Origin: Fidelibacterota bacterium MT.SAG.3
Lineage (GTDB): Bacteria; Fidelibacterota; SORT01
Assembly (NCBI GenBank): GCA_004402895.1
Contig: SORT01000002.1
Span: 19,763 to 83,762, forward strand
DNA: 64,000 nt
Direction: 5' to 3'
In this document: piece by piece, positions 8,335 through 17,405 of the stretch
Position numbering within the stretch: the stretch's first letter is position 1
Layout of the letters: each line of letters starts with the position of its first letter
Notes under the pieces: generated by a model
Database searches by the model: none
The model's input: the letters and a program-made list of their open reading frames with translations, nothing else
What the model was told of the DNA's origin: nothing
Program-made: the position numbers and the translations under genes

Positions 8335-10152
8335 TTGTGGAATAGTTTAAAGTCAACTTTCAGTAGATTACGGATATCAATCTTTAGAAAATATTTCCTT
8401 CTAAGGTACAAAGTTAAAAATTTTAGAAAAAAATATTTTTTACTAATAATTATCCTTTTCTTATTTCTGATAGTTCATATAATTCCCGTTTCCCTGAGAG
8501 CTATTCCCTTCCCTTACATTTTTTCCAATTATAGTCAGATGTTGACAATTATAGCTTCCTCCCTATCTTCAATACTGGGCATCCTCTTTGCAGTGTTGCT
8601 CGTAGCAAGCGAATTAACCAAGAAACGGTATCCTTCTTCAAGTTTTAAATCTTTGTTTAGTGACAAAGATATTATGCGTTTATTTCAAATATTTATTTCT
8701 ACTATTTTAATATCTATTTATACGCTATTAGCCTTAAATCCTAGTACTTCATCCCAGGTGATTAATGATAACCTCACTCATTTTAGTTTGATTTTATTTA
8801 TGTTCTGCCTCTTATACATTTACCCTACCTTGAAGAAAGTAATAATCTCTACCGTATCAAAAACAGAAATAAAAACGCTTGCAAATCAAATTAACATTCA
8901 GCACGTCTTTCAATTAGATCAGAATAGAGCCCGATCCGAACCGACAATGTTTTATTCTTTTGCAGAAGATAATCCAATCATTAAACTTTCAGAAATATCG
9001 ATGACAAGCATTAAAAGTGGCGACATTATTACTCCCAAGATTGTAATCGGAGAGGCTACGAACGCGCTTATAAGTTTATTAGACCGAAATAATGCTTCAT
9101 ACGACACTAGAAACTACATCAGCGGGTTTTCTGCAATATTCAATGTTACAGTGACTCATGCCATCAAATCTGACCAAAGAGGCACATTAAGTAATGTCAT
9201 AAATAGTTATGAGCGAATTCATAAATATTGTGCTGAAAACAAGTTTCCCCATTATGAATTAACTGAATTGAACGAGCAGCTAAAGGCTATTATAAGCAGA
9301 ATCATAAAATCTAATTTAGATGATGTAGCACATGATTGCATCTGGTCAATTAGAAATATCTTTGGATACCATTTACGACATAACATTCCCGAAGAGAAGG
9401 ACATAACATTCTTTAGCAAGAATTATGAAAATCCTAATCGGGATCTCGACAGCCAATGGCACGCAATTAGCACTGAGTATTTGAGAATGATTTACTATTT
9501 AACTAAGGAATGTATCGCTCTTGGTAAAGGAGATTTAACAATAAAATTCATTAATTGCCTATCTTCAATCCCAGAAATGATTGAGAGATCTAGTTTAGGA
9601 AATCAACAAATAAAATCAATGTATCAATCTTGTTACTATTACTTATATGATCTAGCTGTCCAAAGCATCAAGTCGGGAATAATAAATGAATTTGAAAAGC
9701 CTAGCATATTTTCCATGCTTCATCTTACATCATTGATCAAAAGTGAAAAGGATTGTGTTCAGGTCCCATTTCATTACTTTGGAGAATATCTATTCATTCT
9801 CACAGAAAATAGATTGCTAGATCAATTCTTATTAAATGAATTTATTGCAACAGGTCGAACTTGCCTGTCCGAAAATAGTAATTCAAAGTTAAATCTCGAA
9901 TCAATATTATACATAATAAGTATATTAAGCAGGATTAAGGACAAATTAGAAGGCATGGAAGATCCATTTAGATCTAAATTATATGTAGAATTATACTATC
10001 AAGTTGGATCACTAATTAAATGGCAAAATACGGAGAATTTTACTAATGAAAGGGTTCAAAATGAACTATCAGCTCTAACTAATAGTTTTAATCGAATAGA
10101 TGAGTTTAAACTTAATATGAATGAGTTGAGTGTAGAATGGCCAGGGATTTGA
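8335..10152 (+). CDS. Large membrane protein with 3-4 N-terminal TM helices and a long cytosolic region (DUF2254-like organisation); TTG start
   Basis: Hydrophobic segments IIILFLFLIVHIIPVSL, ILGILFAVLLVA, LFQIFISTILISIYTLLAL, FSLILFMFCLLYIYP followed by ~450 aa soluble region. Confidence 0.6.
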   Translation: MWNSLKSTFSRLRISIFRKYFLLRYKVKNFRKKYFLLIIILFLFLIVHIIPVSLRAIPFPYIFSNYSQMLTIIASSLSSILGILFAVLLVASELTKKRYPSSSFKSLFSDKDIMRLFQIFISTILISIYTLLALNPSTSSQVINDNLTHFSLILFMFCLLYIYPTLKKVIISTVSKTEIKTLANQINIQHVFQLDQNRARSEPTMFYSFAEDNPIIKLSEISMTSIKSGDIITPKIVIGEATNALISLLDRNNASYDTRNYISGFSAIFNVTVTHAIKSDQRGTLSNVINSYERIHKYCAENKFPHYELTELNEQLKAIISRIIKSNLDDVAHDCIWSIRNIFGYHLRHNIPEEKDITFFSKNYENPNRDLDSQWHAISTEYLRMIYYLTKECIALGKGDLTIKFINCLSSIPEMIERSSLGNQQIKSMYQSCYYYLYDLAVQSIKSGIINEFEKPSIFSMLHLTSLIKSEKDCVQVPFHYFGEYLFILTENRLLDQFLLNEFIATGRTCLSENSNSKLNLESILYIISILSRIKDKLEGMEDPFRSKLYVELYYQVGSLIKWQNTENFTNERVQNELSALTNSFNRIDEFKLNMNELSVEWPGI

Positions 10153-10404
10153 TTTATATTTCATGTTATTAAACACTTTCTTTATTAGTCTTGAACTGAA
10201 CATCCACTCCCCCACATCCTTCCAACGCTTTTTATACCTCAAAGGTGAACCAAATGGTTAGCTTTCCCACTTGTTAATCTTAGAAGCGCTTATTGCTCTC
10301 CTTTTATTTCAACAACACCATCTTCCTCGTCTAGACGAAATCGCCTTCTACAAGTCCGGAAATTTCAGTCTCATAATAAGATATGCTTATGTATCAGAGA
10401 GTTA

Positions 10405-10418
10405 GGCATTTCGCTTGC
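10405..10418 (+). promoter_or_regulatory. Possible sigma-54 type -24/-12 element (GGCATTTCGCTTGC)
   Basis: GG-N10-GC spacing with TTGC at -12; ~60 nt before the start codon. Confidence 0.3.
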
Positions 10419-10480
10419 ATTCTCGAGTACGATGAGTTATTCTTGAACACGTATTTAATCGAACAACCGGGAGTGAAACA

Positions 10481-11002
10481 ATGATACATAACCACCGAAT
10501 TCTTTATTTACTCATAATAATGCTTTCCGTGCCTTTTCTGGTGGGTTGTACGACAGCACCTCCGCCACCTCCTCTGGATACATCAGCTGCGGACAGTCGG
10601 GCTATAGAAGCTGCCAGCGCTCAGTGGGTTGATGCTTTCAACCAGGGTGATACAGCAGCTCTTGCCGCACTTTACACAGAAGAGGCAAAACTTCTTCCGC
10701 CAAACAGCCAAATGATTGTCGGTAGGGAGGGTATACAAGCCTTTTTCCAAGGTAGCTTCGACGCTGGTGAAGCGAAGGTACAACTCACAGTGATAGAGCT
10801 TTCTGTGAGTGGAGACATAGCGCATGTGGTCGGCAAATATACATTCACCCTGCAGCCCGAAGATGGTGAGGCTATCAGCGATAATGGTAAGTACGTGGAG
10901 ATATGGAAGCGTGAAAACGGTACATGGATAATGGATAAGGATATCTGGAACTCAAGCGTACCGCGTCCTACCGCTGAAAAAGAAGAAGAAGAAGAACTGT
11001 AG
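10481..11002 (+). CDS. DUF4440/SnoaL-like lipoprotein, paralog 1
   Basis: LVGCTT lipobox; WVDAFNQGDTAALAALYTEEAKLLPPN..VGREGIQAFFQ..GKYVEIWKRENGTW. Confidence 0.8.
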   Translation: MIHNHRILYLLIIMLSVPFLVGCTTAPPPPPLDTSAADSRAIEAASAQWVDAFNQGDTAALAALYTEEAKLLPPNSQMIVGREGIQAFFQGSFDAGEAKVQLTVIELSVSGDIAHVVGKYTFTLQPEDGEAISDNGKYVEIWKRENGTWIMDKDIWNSSVPRPTAEKEEEEEL

Positions 11003-11326
11003 ACGTAAATACAGGCTGTTATCAGCCTAATTACCTCAACGGGAGAAACTCTAAACGCCTAATTTCTAAGGGCTTAGGTGATCGTGTGGTACTGCCCCCC
11101 CGGACAATGTTCGGGCTCACCCGGACTGAGCCCGTGAGGGTAGGCTGTAAGTGTTGGTAATAGTACGTTTTGTCATAACCTGAAATGTAGCTAGATTTGC
11201 CTTCTACTAGGTATATCATTTGATTTGAACAAGTTTCATTTTACGGTTCAAGATTGGATATATAAGGGCATATATATTCTGTTTTTTCAGAGACCTATCC
11301 CAATTTGCCCTACTATTGTTCTAAAG

Positions 11327-11428
11327 TTAAACCGACTGCGAACCCACTACATTACCCAATGGACTCACGATATTACTCACAGATTTTCAGCAAAACTCAG
11401 GATATTTGCGTTGAAATGTGGTGAATTT
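11327..11428 (-). repeat. 102-bp inverted repeat, right copy (reverse complement of 5898-5999)
   Basis: Direct alignment by eye without gaps. Confidence 0.85.
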
Positions 11429-11516
11429 CGAATAATCACAATCGATATTATGATATTCTTAAAGCAGAATGTGTAGCTTTGGATCTATTACAACTTTTGT
11501 TAGCAAAGCCACAGGA

Positions 11517-12225
11517 AGTTAGCATTTCGCTTGCATTCCCGATGGACAATGAGTTATTCTTGGATACGTATTTAATCAAACTACCGGGAGTGAAACTATG
11601 ATACATAACCACCCAATACTTTTTTTACTCGTTCTAATGCTTGCCGTACCCATTCTTTTGAGTTGTACGACAGCGCCACCACCAGATACCACTGCTGAGG
11701 ACACTCAAGCTATAAATGCTGTCATAAAGCAGTTTGTCGATGCTTTCAACCAGGGTGATGCAGCTGCTGTTGCCGCACTTCACACAGAAGAAGCAAAACG
11801 TCTTCCGCCAAACAGTCCACTGATTGTCGGTAGGGAGGGTATACAAGCTTGGATGCAAGCCAGCCACGACGCAGGCTTAGGAAATTTACAACTTACAGTG
11901 ATAGACCTTCATGTGAATGGTGATATGGCACACGTGGTCGGCAAGTACACGCTCACCATACAGCCCGAAGAAGGTGAGGCTATCAGCGATAATGGCAAAT
12001 TCGTGGACTTATGGAAGCGTGAAAACGGTACCTGGAAGATAGATGTGAACATCTTTAACAGCAGTGTACCGCTTCCTGCCCCTGAAGAAGAAATGACAGA
12101 AGAAGAATAACTGCAGAGAAGAACAGAGGCTGTTTTCAGCTTAATCAGCTCAAAGGCAAAAACTCTAAATGCCTAATTTTTAATGGTTTAGGCGATCGCT
12201 TGATGTTGCCCCCCCGGACAATGTT
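11517..12225 (+). repeat. Tandem duplication, unit 2
   Basis: See unit 1 at 10401-11115. Confidence 0.85.
11598..12110 (+). CDS. DUF4440/SnoaL-like lipoprotein, paralog 2
   Basis: High similarity to 10481..11002. Confidence 0.8.
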   Translation: MIHNHPILFLLVLMLAVPILLSCTTAPPPDTTAEDTQAINAVIKQFVDAFNQGDAAAVAALHTEEAKRLPPNSPLIVGREGIQAWMQASHDAGLGNLQLTVIDLHVNGDMAHVVGKYTLTIQPEEGEAISDNGKFVDLWKRENGTWKIDVNIFNSSVPLPAPEEEMTEEE

Positions 12226-12362
12226 CTGGTTTGCTAAGAATGGAGACTGCCCTAGAATAAAGAAACAGGCGAGAACGCTAACTGAGTATCACTCTCTTTT
12301 CTACGTGCTATCCGATGTTTAGAGGGCCACAGGAAAATCCATTAGACTGGCTCTCCTGTACC

Positions 12363-12875
12363 TCAAAAAATTGAAAACATTAACACAAGAATTAACGATT
12401 GAATGAACCAGCCGATCAGGCAGACCCCTACAGCGCGGAGTGTACTCTGGTAGTCAAGAGCTTGCCTTACCGCGATAACCATTGCCACCAACATCCAAAT
12501 TGCGGCGAATAGAAAAACTACCCCTGTCAACCCCGGGATAATAGCAAATACTCGGATCAACCCAGGGGAACTAGAAAAGCCGATTGTTCGCAACAACTCA
12601 CCGTGGTCTGCTTTGGTCTGTGGCTCGGGAAGAACTCTCGTTCCAATAAAGTAAGTTAGATAGGCCCAGACATACCATCCGATGAGGGCTACAACAGTCC
12701 CCGTCAAGATCCCGCCAAACCCTCCTCTTTCAATGCTTCCCAATCCCGCTGCGATACTGGAAAGAACAACAACCCCCATGGCCTGGCGCATTGCACCTTT
12801 ATCCGCCTCGACTTCTTCATACAGGTTGGCATCCAGCATTGCAGCACGAATAATACGGTTCTTAAAACTTGTCAT
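12363..12875 (-). CDS. Yip1-domain-like membrane protein
   Basis: Five hydrophobic segments; FGGILTGTVVALIGWYVWAYLTYFIGTRVLPE and LRTIGFSSSPGLIRVFAIIPGL pattern. Confidence 0.65.
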   Translation of the reverse strand: MTSFKNRIIRAAMLDANLYEEVEADKGAMRQAMGVVVLSSIAAGLGSIERGGFGGILTGTVVALIGWYVWAYLTYFIGTRVLPEPQTKADHGELLRTIGFSSSPGLIRVFAIIPGLTGVVFLFAAIWMLVAMVIAVRQALDYQSTLRAVGVCLIGWFIQSLILVLMFSIF

Positions 12876-13061
12876 TGCACCTTCTTGAACTAATTAACTA
12901 ATATAACCAGCTATAACTCTATGATCCGTTTTCTAAGTTAGTATCTTGATATTTGGAAGATACTCTAAGTCACTGCCATCAGTCAATAGGAATGTCATGG
13001 TCGATACTTAGTTGGGAAACATCGCCATATGAGACTGTATCTGCAACAAGTAATAATAAAA

Positions 13062-13085
13062 GGCTGACAATCATCGACTGCCAGC
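13062..13085 (-). terminator. Rho-independent terminator downstream of fumC
   Basis: Minus strand GGCTGGCA..TGTCAGCC stem followed by TTTTATTATTA. Confidence 0.55.
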
Positions 13086-13261
13086 CCCTTCTTGCTATGA
13101 GATGGATTGGATATAAAAGGACACTTATGTATCCAGTTTTATGAATTAGCTATTTATGATGCAATATTTAGTTATACTTCGATTATGTTATGAAAGTCGA
13201 AGTAGAGTTATTAGAAAATTTTTAATTTTATTGTAAAGCTAAACCAAAACATTTAAGGCAT

Positions 13262-14665
13262 CTATTTCTTACTTATACCCGGTTTTGTGAGTTTCATGAG
13301 GTTTAGGACTCTGTTTATCTTGTCGTCTGAAAGGAGCTTTTTGCTCTTAAGTATCTGACGGATCGTCTTACCCTTTTTGAATGCCTCTTTGCTGATCTTC
13401 GCGGCTCTGTCGTAGCCGATTATAGGCGCGAGAGGTGTCGCGTTAGCGAGGCTCTGCTCGACTAATTCAGCGGCGCGCTCCCTGTTGACCTCTATACCGT
13501 CCACGCATTTTGACGCGAATGTCGCCGAGGCGGTCGAAAGCAGTTCTATCGATTGCAGCAGGTTATGAGCCATAACGGGCATCATGACGTTGAGTTCGAG
13601 AAGTCCACCCTGCCCCGCATTCGTGATAGCCGCGTCGTTGCCTATGATCTGCGCGGTCACCTGCATCACCATCTCCACCATCACGGGGTTGACCTTACCC
13701 GGCATTATGGAGGAGCCGGGCGCGACAGCGGGCAGGTCTATCTCTCCAATGCTCGTGCGCGGTCCCGCTCCCATGAGCCTAATATCGCTCGCCGCTTTCG
13801 AGATTCCGACGGCGGCTGATTTGAGTACGCCGGAAACATAAACGACGGCGTCTTTCGAGCCTTGCGCTTCAAAATGGTTTTTCGCTTCTATGAATTTCGC
13901 GCCCGTATCGAGCGAGATCTTCATCGCCACTTTTCTGCCGAAATCGGGATGAGCGTTTATGCCCGTTCCGACCGCTGTCCCGCCGACAGCGAGCTCTAAT
14001 AGATCGTTCGAGGCGAGTTTTATCCTGCCAATTGCGTGACTAACCTGAGAGGCGTAACCGCCGAACTCCTGTCCGAGCCGTACGGGAGTCGCATCCTGAA
14101 GATGCGTCCTTCCTATCTTCACTATCTTGTCAAATTTCTTCGCTTTGATCCCAAACGACTCTTCAAGCTGCTTTAACGCGGGAATCAAGTCCTCATGTAT
14201 AGATATATACGAAGAGAGATGAATAGCGGCAGGGATCACATCGTTGGAGGATTGGCACATATTCACATGGTCGTTCGGATGCACAGGCTCCCTCGAACCG
14301 ACAACGCCGCCCATAAGTTCGCTCGCCCTGTTCCCGATAACCTCGTTCGCGTTCATATTGGTCGAGGTGCCTGAACCGGTCTGGAAGATGTCGATAACGA
14401 ACTGGTCATCCATTTTACCGTCAACCACTTCGGTCGCCGCCTTGACGATAGCTTTTTTCCTGTCGCTGTCGAGCAGACCGAGTTCGCCGTTCACGCGTGC
14501 CGCCGCTCTTTTTATCATTCCGAGCGCCTGAATGAACCGCCTTGAGAAGCGGATACCGCTGATAGGAAAGTTCTCCACCGCACGCTGTGTTTGCGCTCCG
14601 TAATAAGAATTTTCGGGTACTTTCATCGTACCCATAGAGTCTTTTTCGATTCGAGTTTTCATCAT
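13262..14665 (-). CDS. fumC: Fumarate hydratase class II
   Basis: GSGTSTNMNANEV, GRTHLQDATPVRLGQEFGGY, GSSIMPGKVNPVMVE; start trimmed from 14719 to the internal Met. Confidence 0.93.
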   Translation of the reverse strand: MMKTRIEKDSMGTMKVPENSYYGAQTQRAVENFPISGIRFSRRFIQALGMIKRAAARVNGELGLLDSDRKKAIVKAATEVVDGKMDDQFVIDIFQTGSGTSTNMNANEVIGNRASELMGGVVGSREPVHPNDHVNMCQSSNDVIPAAIHLSSYISIHEDLIPALKQLEESFGIKAKKFDKIVKIGRTHLQDATPVRLGQEFGGYASQVSHAIGRIKLASNDLLELAVGGTAVGTGINAHPDFGRKVAMKISLDTGAKFIEAKNHFEAQGSKDAVVYVSGVLKSAAVGISKAASDIRLMGAGPRTSIGEIDLPAVAPGSSIMPGKVNPVMVEMVMQVTAQIIGNDAAITNAGQGGLLELNVMMPVMAHNLLQSIELLSTASATFASKCVDGIEVNRERAAELVEQSLANATPLAPIIGYDRAAKISKEAFKKGKTIRQILKSKKLLSDDKINRVLNLMKLTKPGISKK

Positions 14666-14685
14666 CCCCTCTCCGTTCCCAACAG

Positions 14686-15204
14686 CTAACTGCTCAATTG
14701 CTTTATTATTTCTCTGCAAAACGCGGGAAGATCTTCCGGTTTACGTGACGTTATCAGGTTACCGTCCACGACCACCTCGCTGTCTGTCCAATCGGTCCCC
14801 GCCGCGATCATATCATCTTTTATCGCAATGTAGGATGTGGCTTTCTTCCCTTCAAGTATGCCCGCCGATACGAGCACCCACCCCGCATGGCAGATAGCCG
14901 CCACGACCTTACCTTCGTTATTCATGGTCCGGACCAGATCCACCGCGTGCTTGTTCAGACGAATCTTGTCGGGCGCCCAGCCACCCGGTATGATCACAGC
15001 GTCAAAATCGGCTGCCGAGCATTCCTCAATCTGAAGATCGACGTCTATCGGATAACCGTTTTTGCCGTAGTATGTTTTGTCGCCGATCCCGGCGCAGGTG
15101 ACGTCCGCTCCCGCTTCCGTCAAACGCAATTTCGGATACCAGACTTCCAAGTCCTGATAAAGCGGACCGATAGGTATCAGTACTTTTTTACCGTTAAGTT
15201 CCAT
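14686..15204 (-). CDS. DJ-1/PfpI family protein
   Basis: DAVIIPGGWAPDKIR..VAAICHAGWVLVSAGILEGK nucleophile elbow. Confidence 0.9.
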   Translation of the reverse strand: MELNGKKVLIPIGPLYQDLEVWYPKLRLTEAGADVTCAGIGDKTYYGKNGYPIDVDLQIEECSAADFDAVIIPGGWAPDKIRLNKHAVDLVRTMNNEGKVVAAICHAGWVLVSAGILEGKKATSYIAIKDDMIAAGTDWTDSEVVVDGNLITSRKPEDLPAFCREIIKQLSS

Positions 15205-15216
15205 TTCAGCTGCCTT

Positions 15217-17145
15217 TCAATTTTGGTTAAGCGAACGGGTATAGGCGAGTTTTCCGCCTGCCTTCAGAATACTCTTTTCAAGGTCTGTCATATCGCTTTT
15301 GACTGTGAACTCCATTCCCTTGGTCAAGTTCTTGACGGTGAAATCATTACCGAACTCAAGATTGCTCAGAATATCGTTGATCTCGAGCTCATCGCCTTGA
15401 TCTATCTTATCGTTATCTGCAGCGTCTATCAGAAGCGGAAGGATTCCGAAATTTATCAGGTTCGCCCTGTGTATGCGGGCGAAGCTATTGACTATCAGGG
15501 CATCGATCCCGAGGAACATCGGCGCAAGAGCCGCATGCTCACGCGAGGAACCCTGACCGTAGTTGGTCCCTCCGACTATGATACCGCTGCCCGCCGCTTT
15601 CGCGCGCGCGGCGAATGTATCATCAACGTTCATATAAACGAATTCCGCTATCGCCGGTATGTTGCTCCGAAAAGGAAGAACTTTCGCGCCTGCCGGCAGG
15701 ATGTGGTCGGTCGTAATGTTGTCGCCGACCTTGAGGATAACTTCGCTCTTTATGGTGTCGGTAAGCGAGTCTTTCACCGGAACCTCTTTTATATTCGGTC
15801 CCCGCAATATTTCGACTCCCGAAGGATCGTCTATGGGAGGTATTATGCCCGAATCGTCAATCGTATATTGAGTCGGCGCTTCGATCTTTATTACCTGCTC
15901 TATCGTCGTCGGATCTACAAACTCGCCCGCCAACGCTGAAGCTGCAGCTATCTCAGGACTCACGAGATATATTTCGTCACCTTGAGTACCGCTTCTTCCG
16001 GGAAAATTTCTGTTACCAGTCCGCAGGGAGATCCCTCCTGTGGGCGGAGCCTGCCCCATTCCGATGCAGAAACCGCAAGCGGATTCGAGTATCCTTGAGC
16101 CGGATGAGATTATCATACCCAAGCCGCCACTCTCCGCTATCATCTGGAAAACCTGTTTTGAACCCGGCGCGACACCCATATCGACCCCCGGATGAATCTT
16201 CTTCCCTTCAAGCATTTTCGCCACCATCATCATATCTTCATATGAAGAGTTTGTACAGGTTCCTATCAACACTTGCACAACTTTCTTGCCTACAAGAGAT
16301 TTGACATGAGTTATATTGTCGGGACTGCCCGGTTCCGCCACTAAAGGCTCTAAAGCGCTCAGATCAATTTCAATGATCTCGTCGTACTCGGCGTCCTCAT
16401 CCGCGGAAAGCTCCACCCAGACATCTCCCCTGCCCTGCGCATCGAAAAACCGTTTCGTATTCTCATCCGACGGGAAGATCGAGGTCGTCGCGCCTGCTTC
16501 CGTGCCCATATTCGCGATGGCGAACCTATCTCCTGCTGAAAGCGCTTTTACTCCCGGTCCGAAATATTCCAACACCTTTCCGACTCCGCCCTTGACGGTG
16601 AGAATTTCCAAGATCTTGAAGATCACATTTTTCGCGTTGACGAACGGCTGGAGTTCACCCGTCAGATTTATGCCTATAATTTGCGGATATGTCAGGAAAA
16701 ACGGACCTCCGCCCATCGCCACCGCGACATCAAGTCCGCCCGCTCCAATGGATATCATACCCAAGCCGCCGCCGGTCGGAGTATGCGAATCACTGCCGAG
16801 GAGGGTTTTCCCCGGAACACCGAATCGTTCTCTATGAACCTGATGACAGATACCGTTGCCCGGTTTGGAGAAATATACGCCGTATTTTGCGGCAACCGAT
16901 TTCAGATACGCATGGTCATCTGCGTTGCGAAAATCCGTTTGCAGCATATTATGATCAACGTAACTTACCGATAATTCGGTCTTTACCCTGTCAAGCCCCA
17001 TCGCCTCAAATTGGAGATACGCCATTGTCCCTGTTGCGTCCTGAGTAAGAGTCTGGTCGATTTTTATTCCTATCTCGGAGCCTTTTACAGGCTCTCCTAC
17101 AACAATATGCTCGTTAATGATCTTTTCCGCTAAAGTTAATCCCAT
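15217..17145 (-). CDS. acn: Aconitate hydratase
   Basis: LLGSDSHTPTGGGLGM, GTCTNSSYEDM, SACGFCIGMGQAP, TNYGQGSSREHAAL motifs. Confidence 0.93.
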   Translation of the reverse strand: MGLTLAEKIINEHIVVGEPVKGSEIGIKIDQTLTQDATGTMAYLQFEAMGLDRVKTELSVSYVDHNMLQTDFRNADDHAYLKSVAAKYGVYFSKPGNGICHQVHRERFGVPGKTLLGSDSHTPTGGGLGMISIGAGGLDVAVAMGGGPFFLTYPQIIGINLTGELQPFVNAKNVIFKILEILTVKGGVGKVLEYFGPGVKALSAGDRFAIANMGTEAGATTSIFPSDENTKRFFDAQGRGDVWVELSADEDAEYDEIIEIDLSALEPLVAEPGSPDNITHVKSLVGKKVVQVLIGTCTNSSYEDMMMVAKMLEGKKIHPGVDMGVAPGSKQVFQMIAESGGLGMIISSGSRILESACGFCIGMGQAPPTGGISLRTGNRNFPGRSGTQGDEIYLVSPEIAAASALAGEFVDPTTIEQVIKIEAPTQYTIDDSGIIPPIDDPSGVEILRGPNIKEVPVKDSLTDTIKSEVILKVGDNITTDHILPAGAKVLPFRSNIPAIAEFVYMNVDDTFAARAKAAGSGIIVGGTNYGQGSSREHAALAPMFLGIDALIVNSFARIHRANLINFGILPLLIDAADNDKIDQGDELEINDILSNLEFGNDFTVKNLTKGMEFTVKSDMTDLEKSILKAGGKLAYTRSLNQN

Positions 17146-17405
17146 AAATCCTTCTCTATATATTCAGTACCTTTCGGCAATGTTTTTCATCTTTTGTAAG
17201 CTTCTAAATATAATAAACATAGGAGAGAGTTACAAGGGTGCTTAAAGCGCCTTTTTTCGGCTGAAAGCACCTTTCTTTTGCTTATTCCTTTAAAATGGGT
17301 CACTAAAATCGAATATTGTTTGCTAATCAACCGAAAAATCGCTTAATTAACAGGCTGCACAATGAATGAATGGCAAAATTTATCTGTTGTCGATAGAAAG
17401 GGCAA

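Larger units (their letters stand above)
10401..11115 (+). repeat. Tandem duplication, unit 1 (promoter region, lipoprotein gene, 3' region)
   Basis: Leader GCATTTCGCTTGCATTC.., ATGATACATAACCACC start region and trailing CCCCCCCGGACAATGTTC are all shared with unit 2. Confidence 0.85.

Noticed and set aside
14887-15939. 350-aa plus-strand ORF antisense to PfpI and aconitase genes
   Set aside because: Overlaps two well-supported minus-strand genes; translation has no recognisable motifs and is explained by GC/codon bias of the opposite strand.
17230-17275. GGTGCTT...AAGCACC inverted repeat as terminator
   Set aside because: Lies upstream of both divergent genes (acn and DUF512), so a terminator role is not supported; possibly a leader structure, too weak to call.
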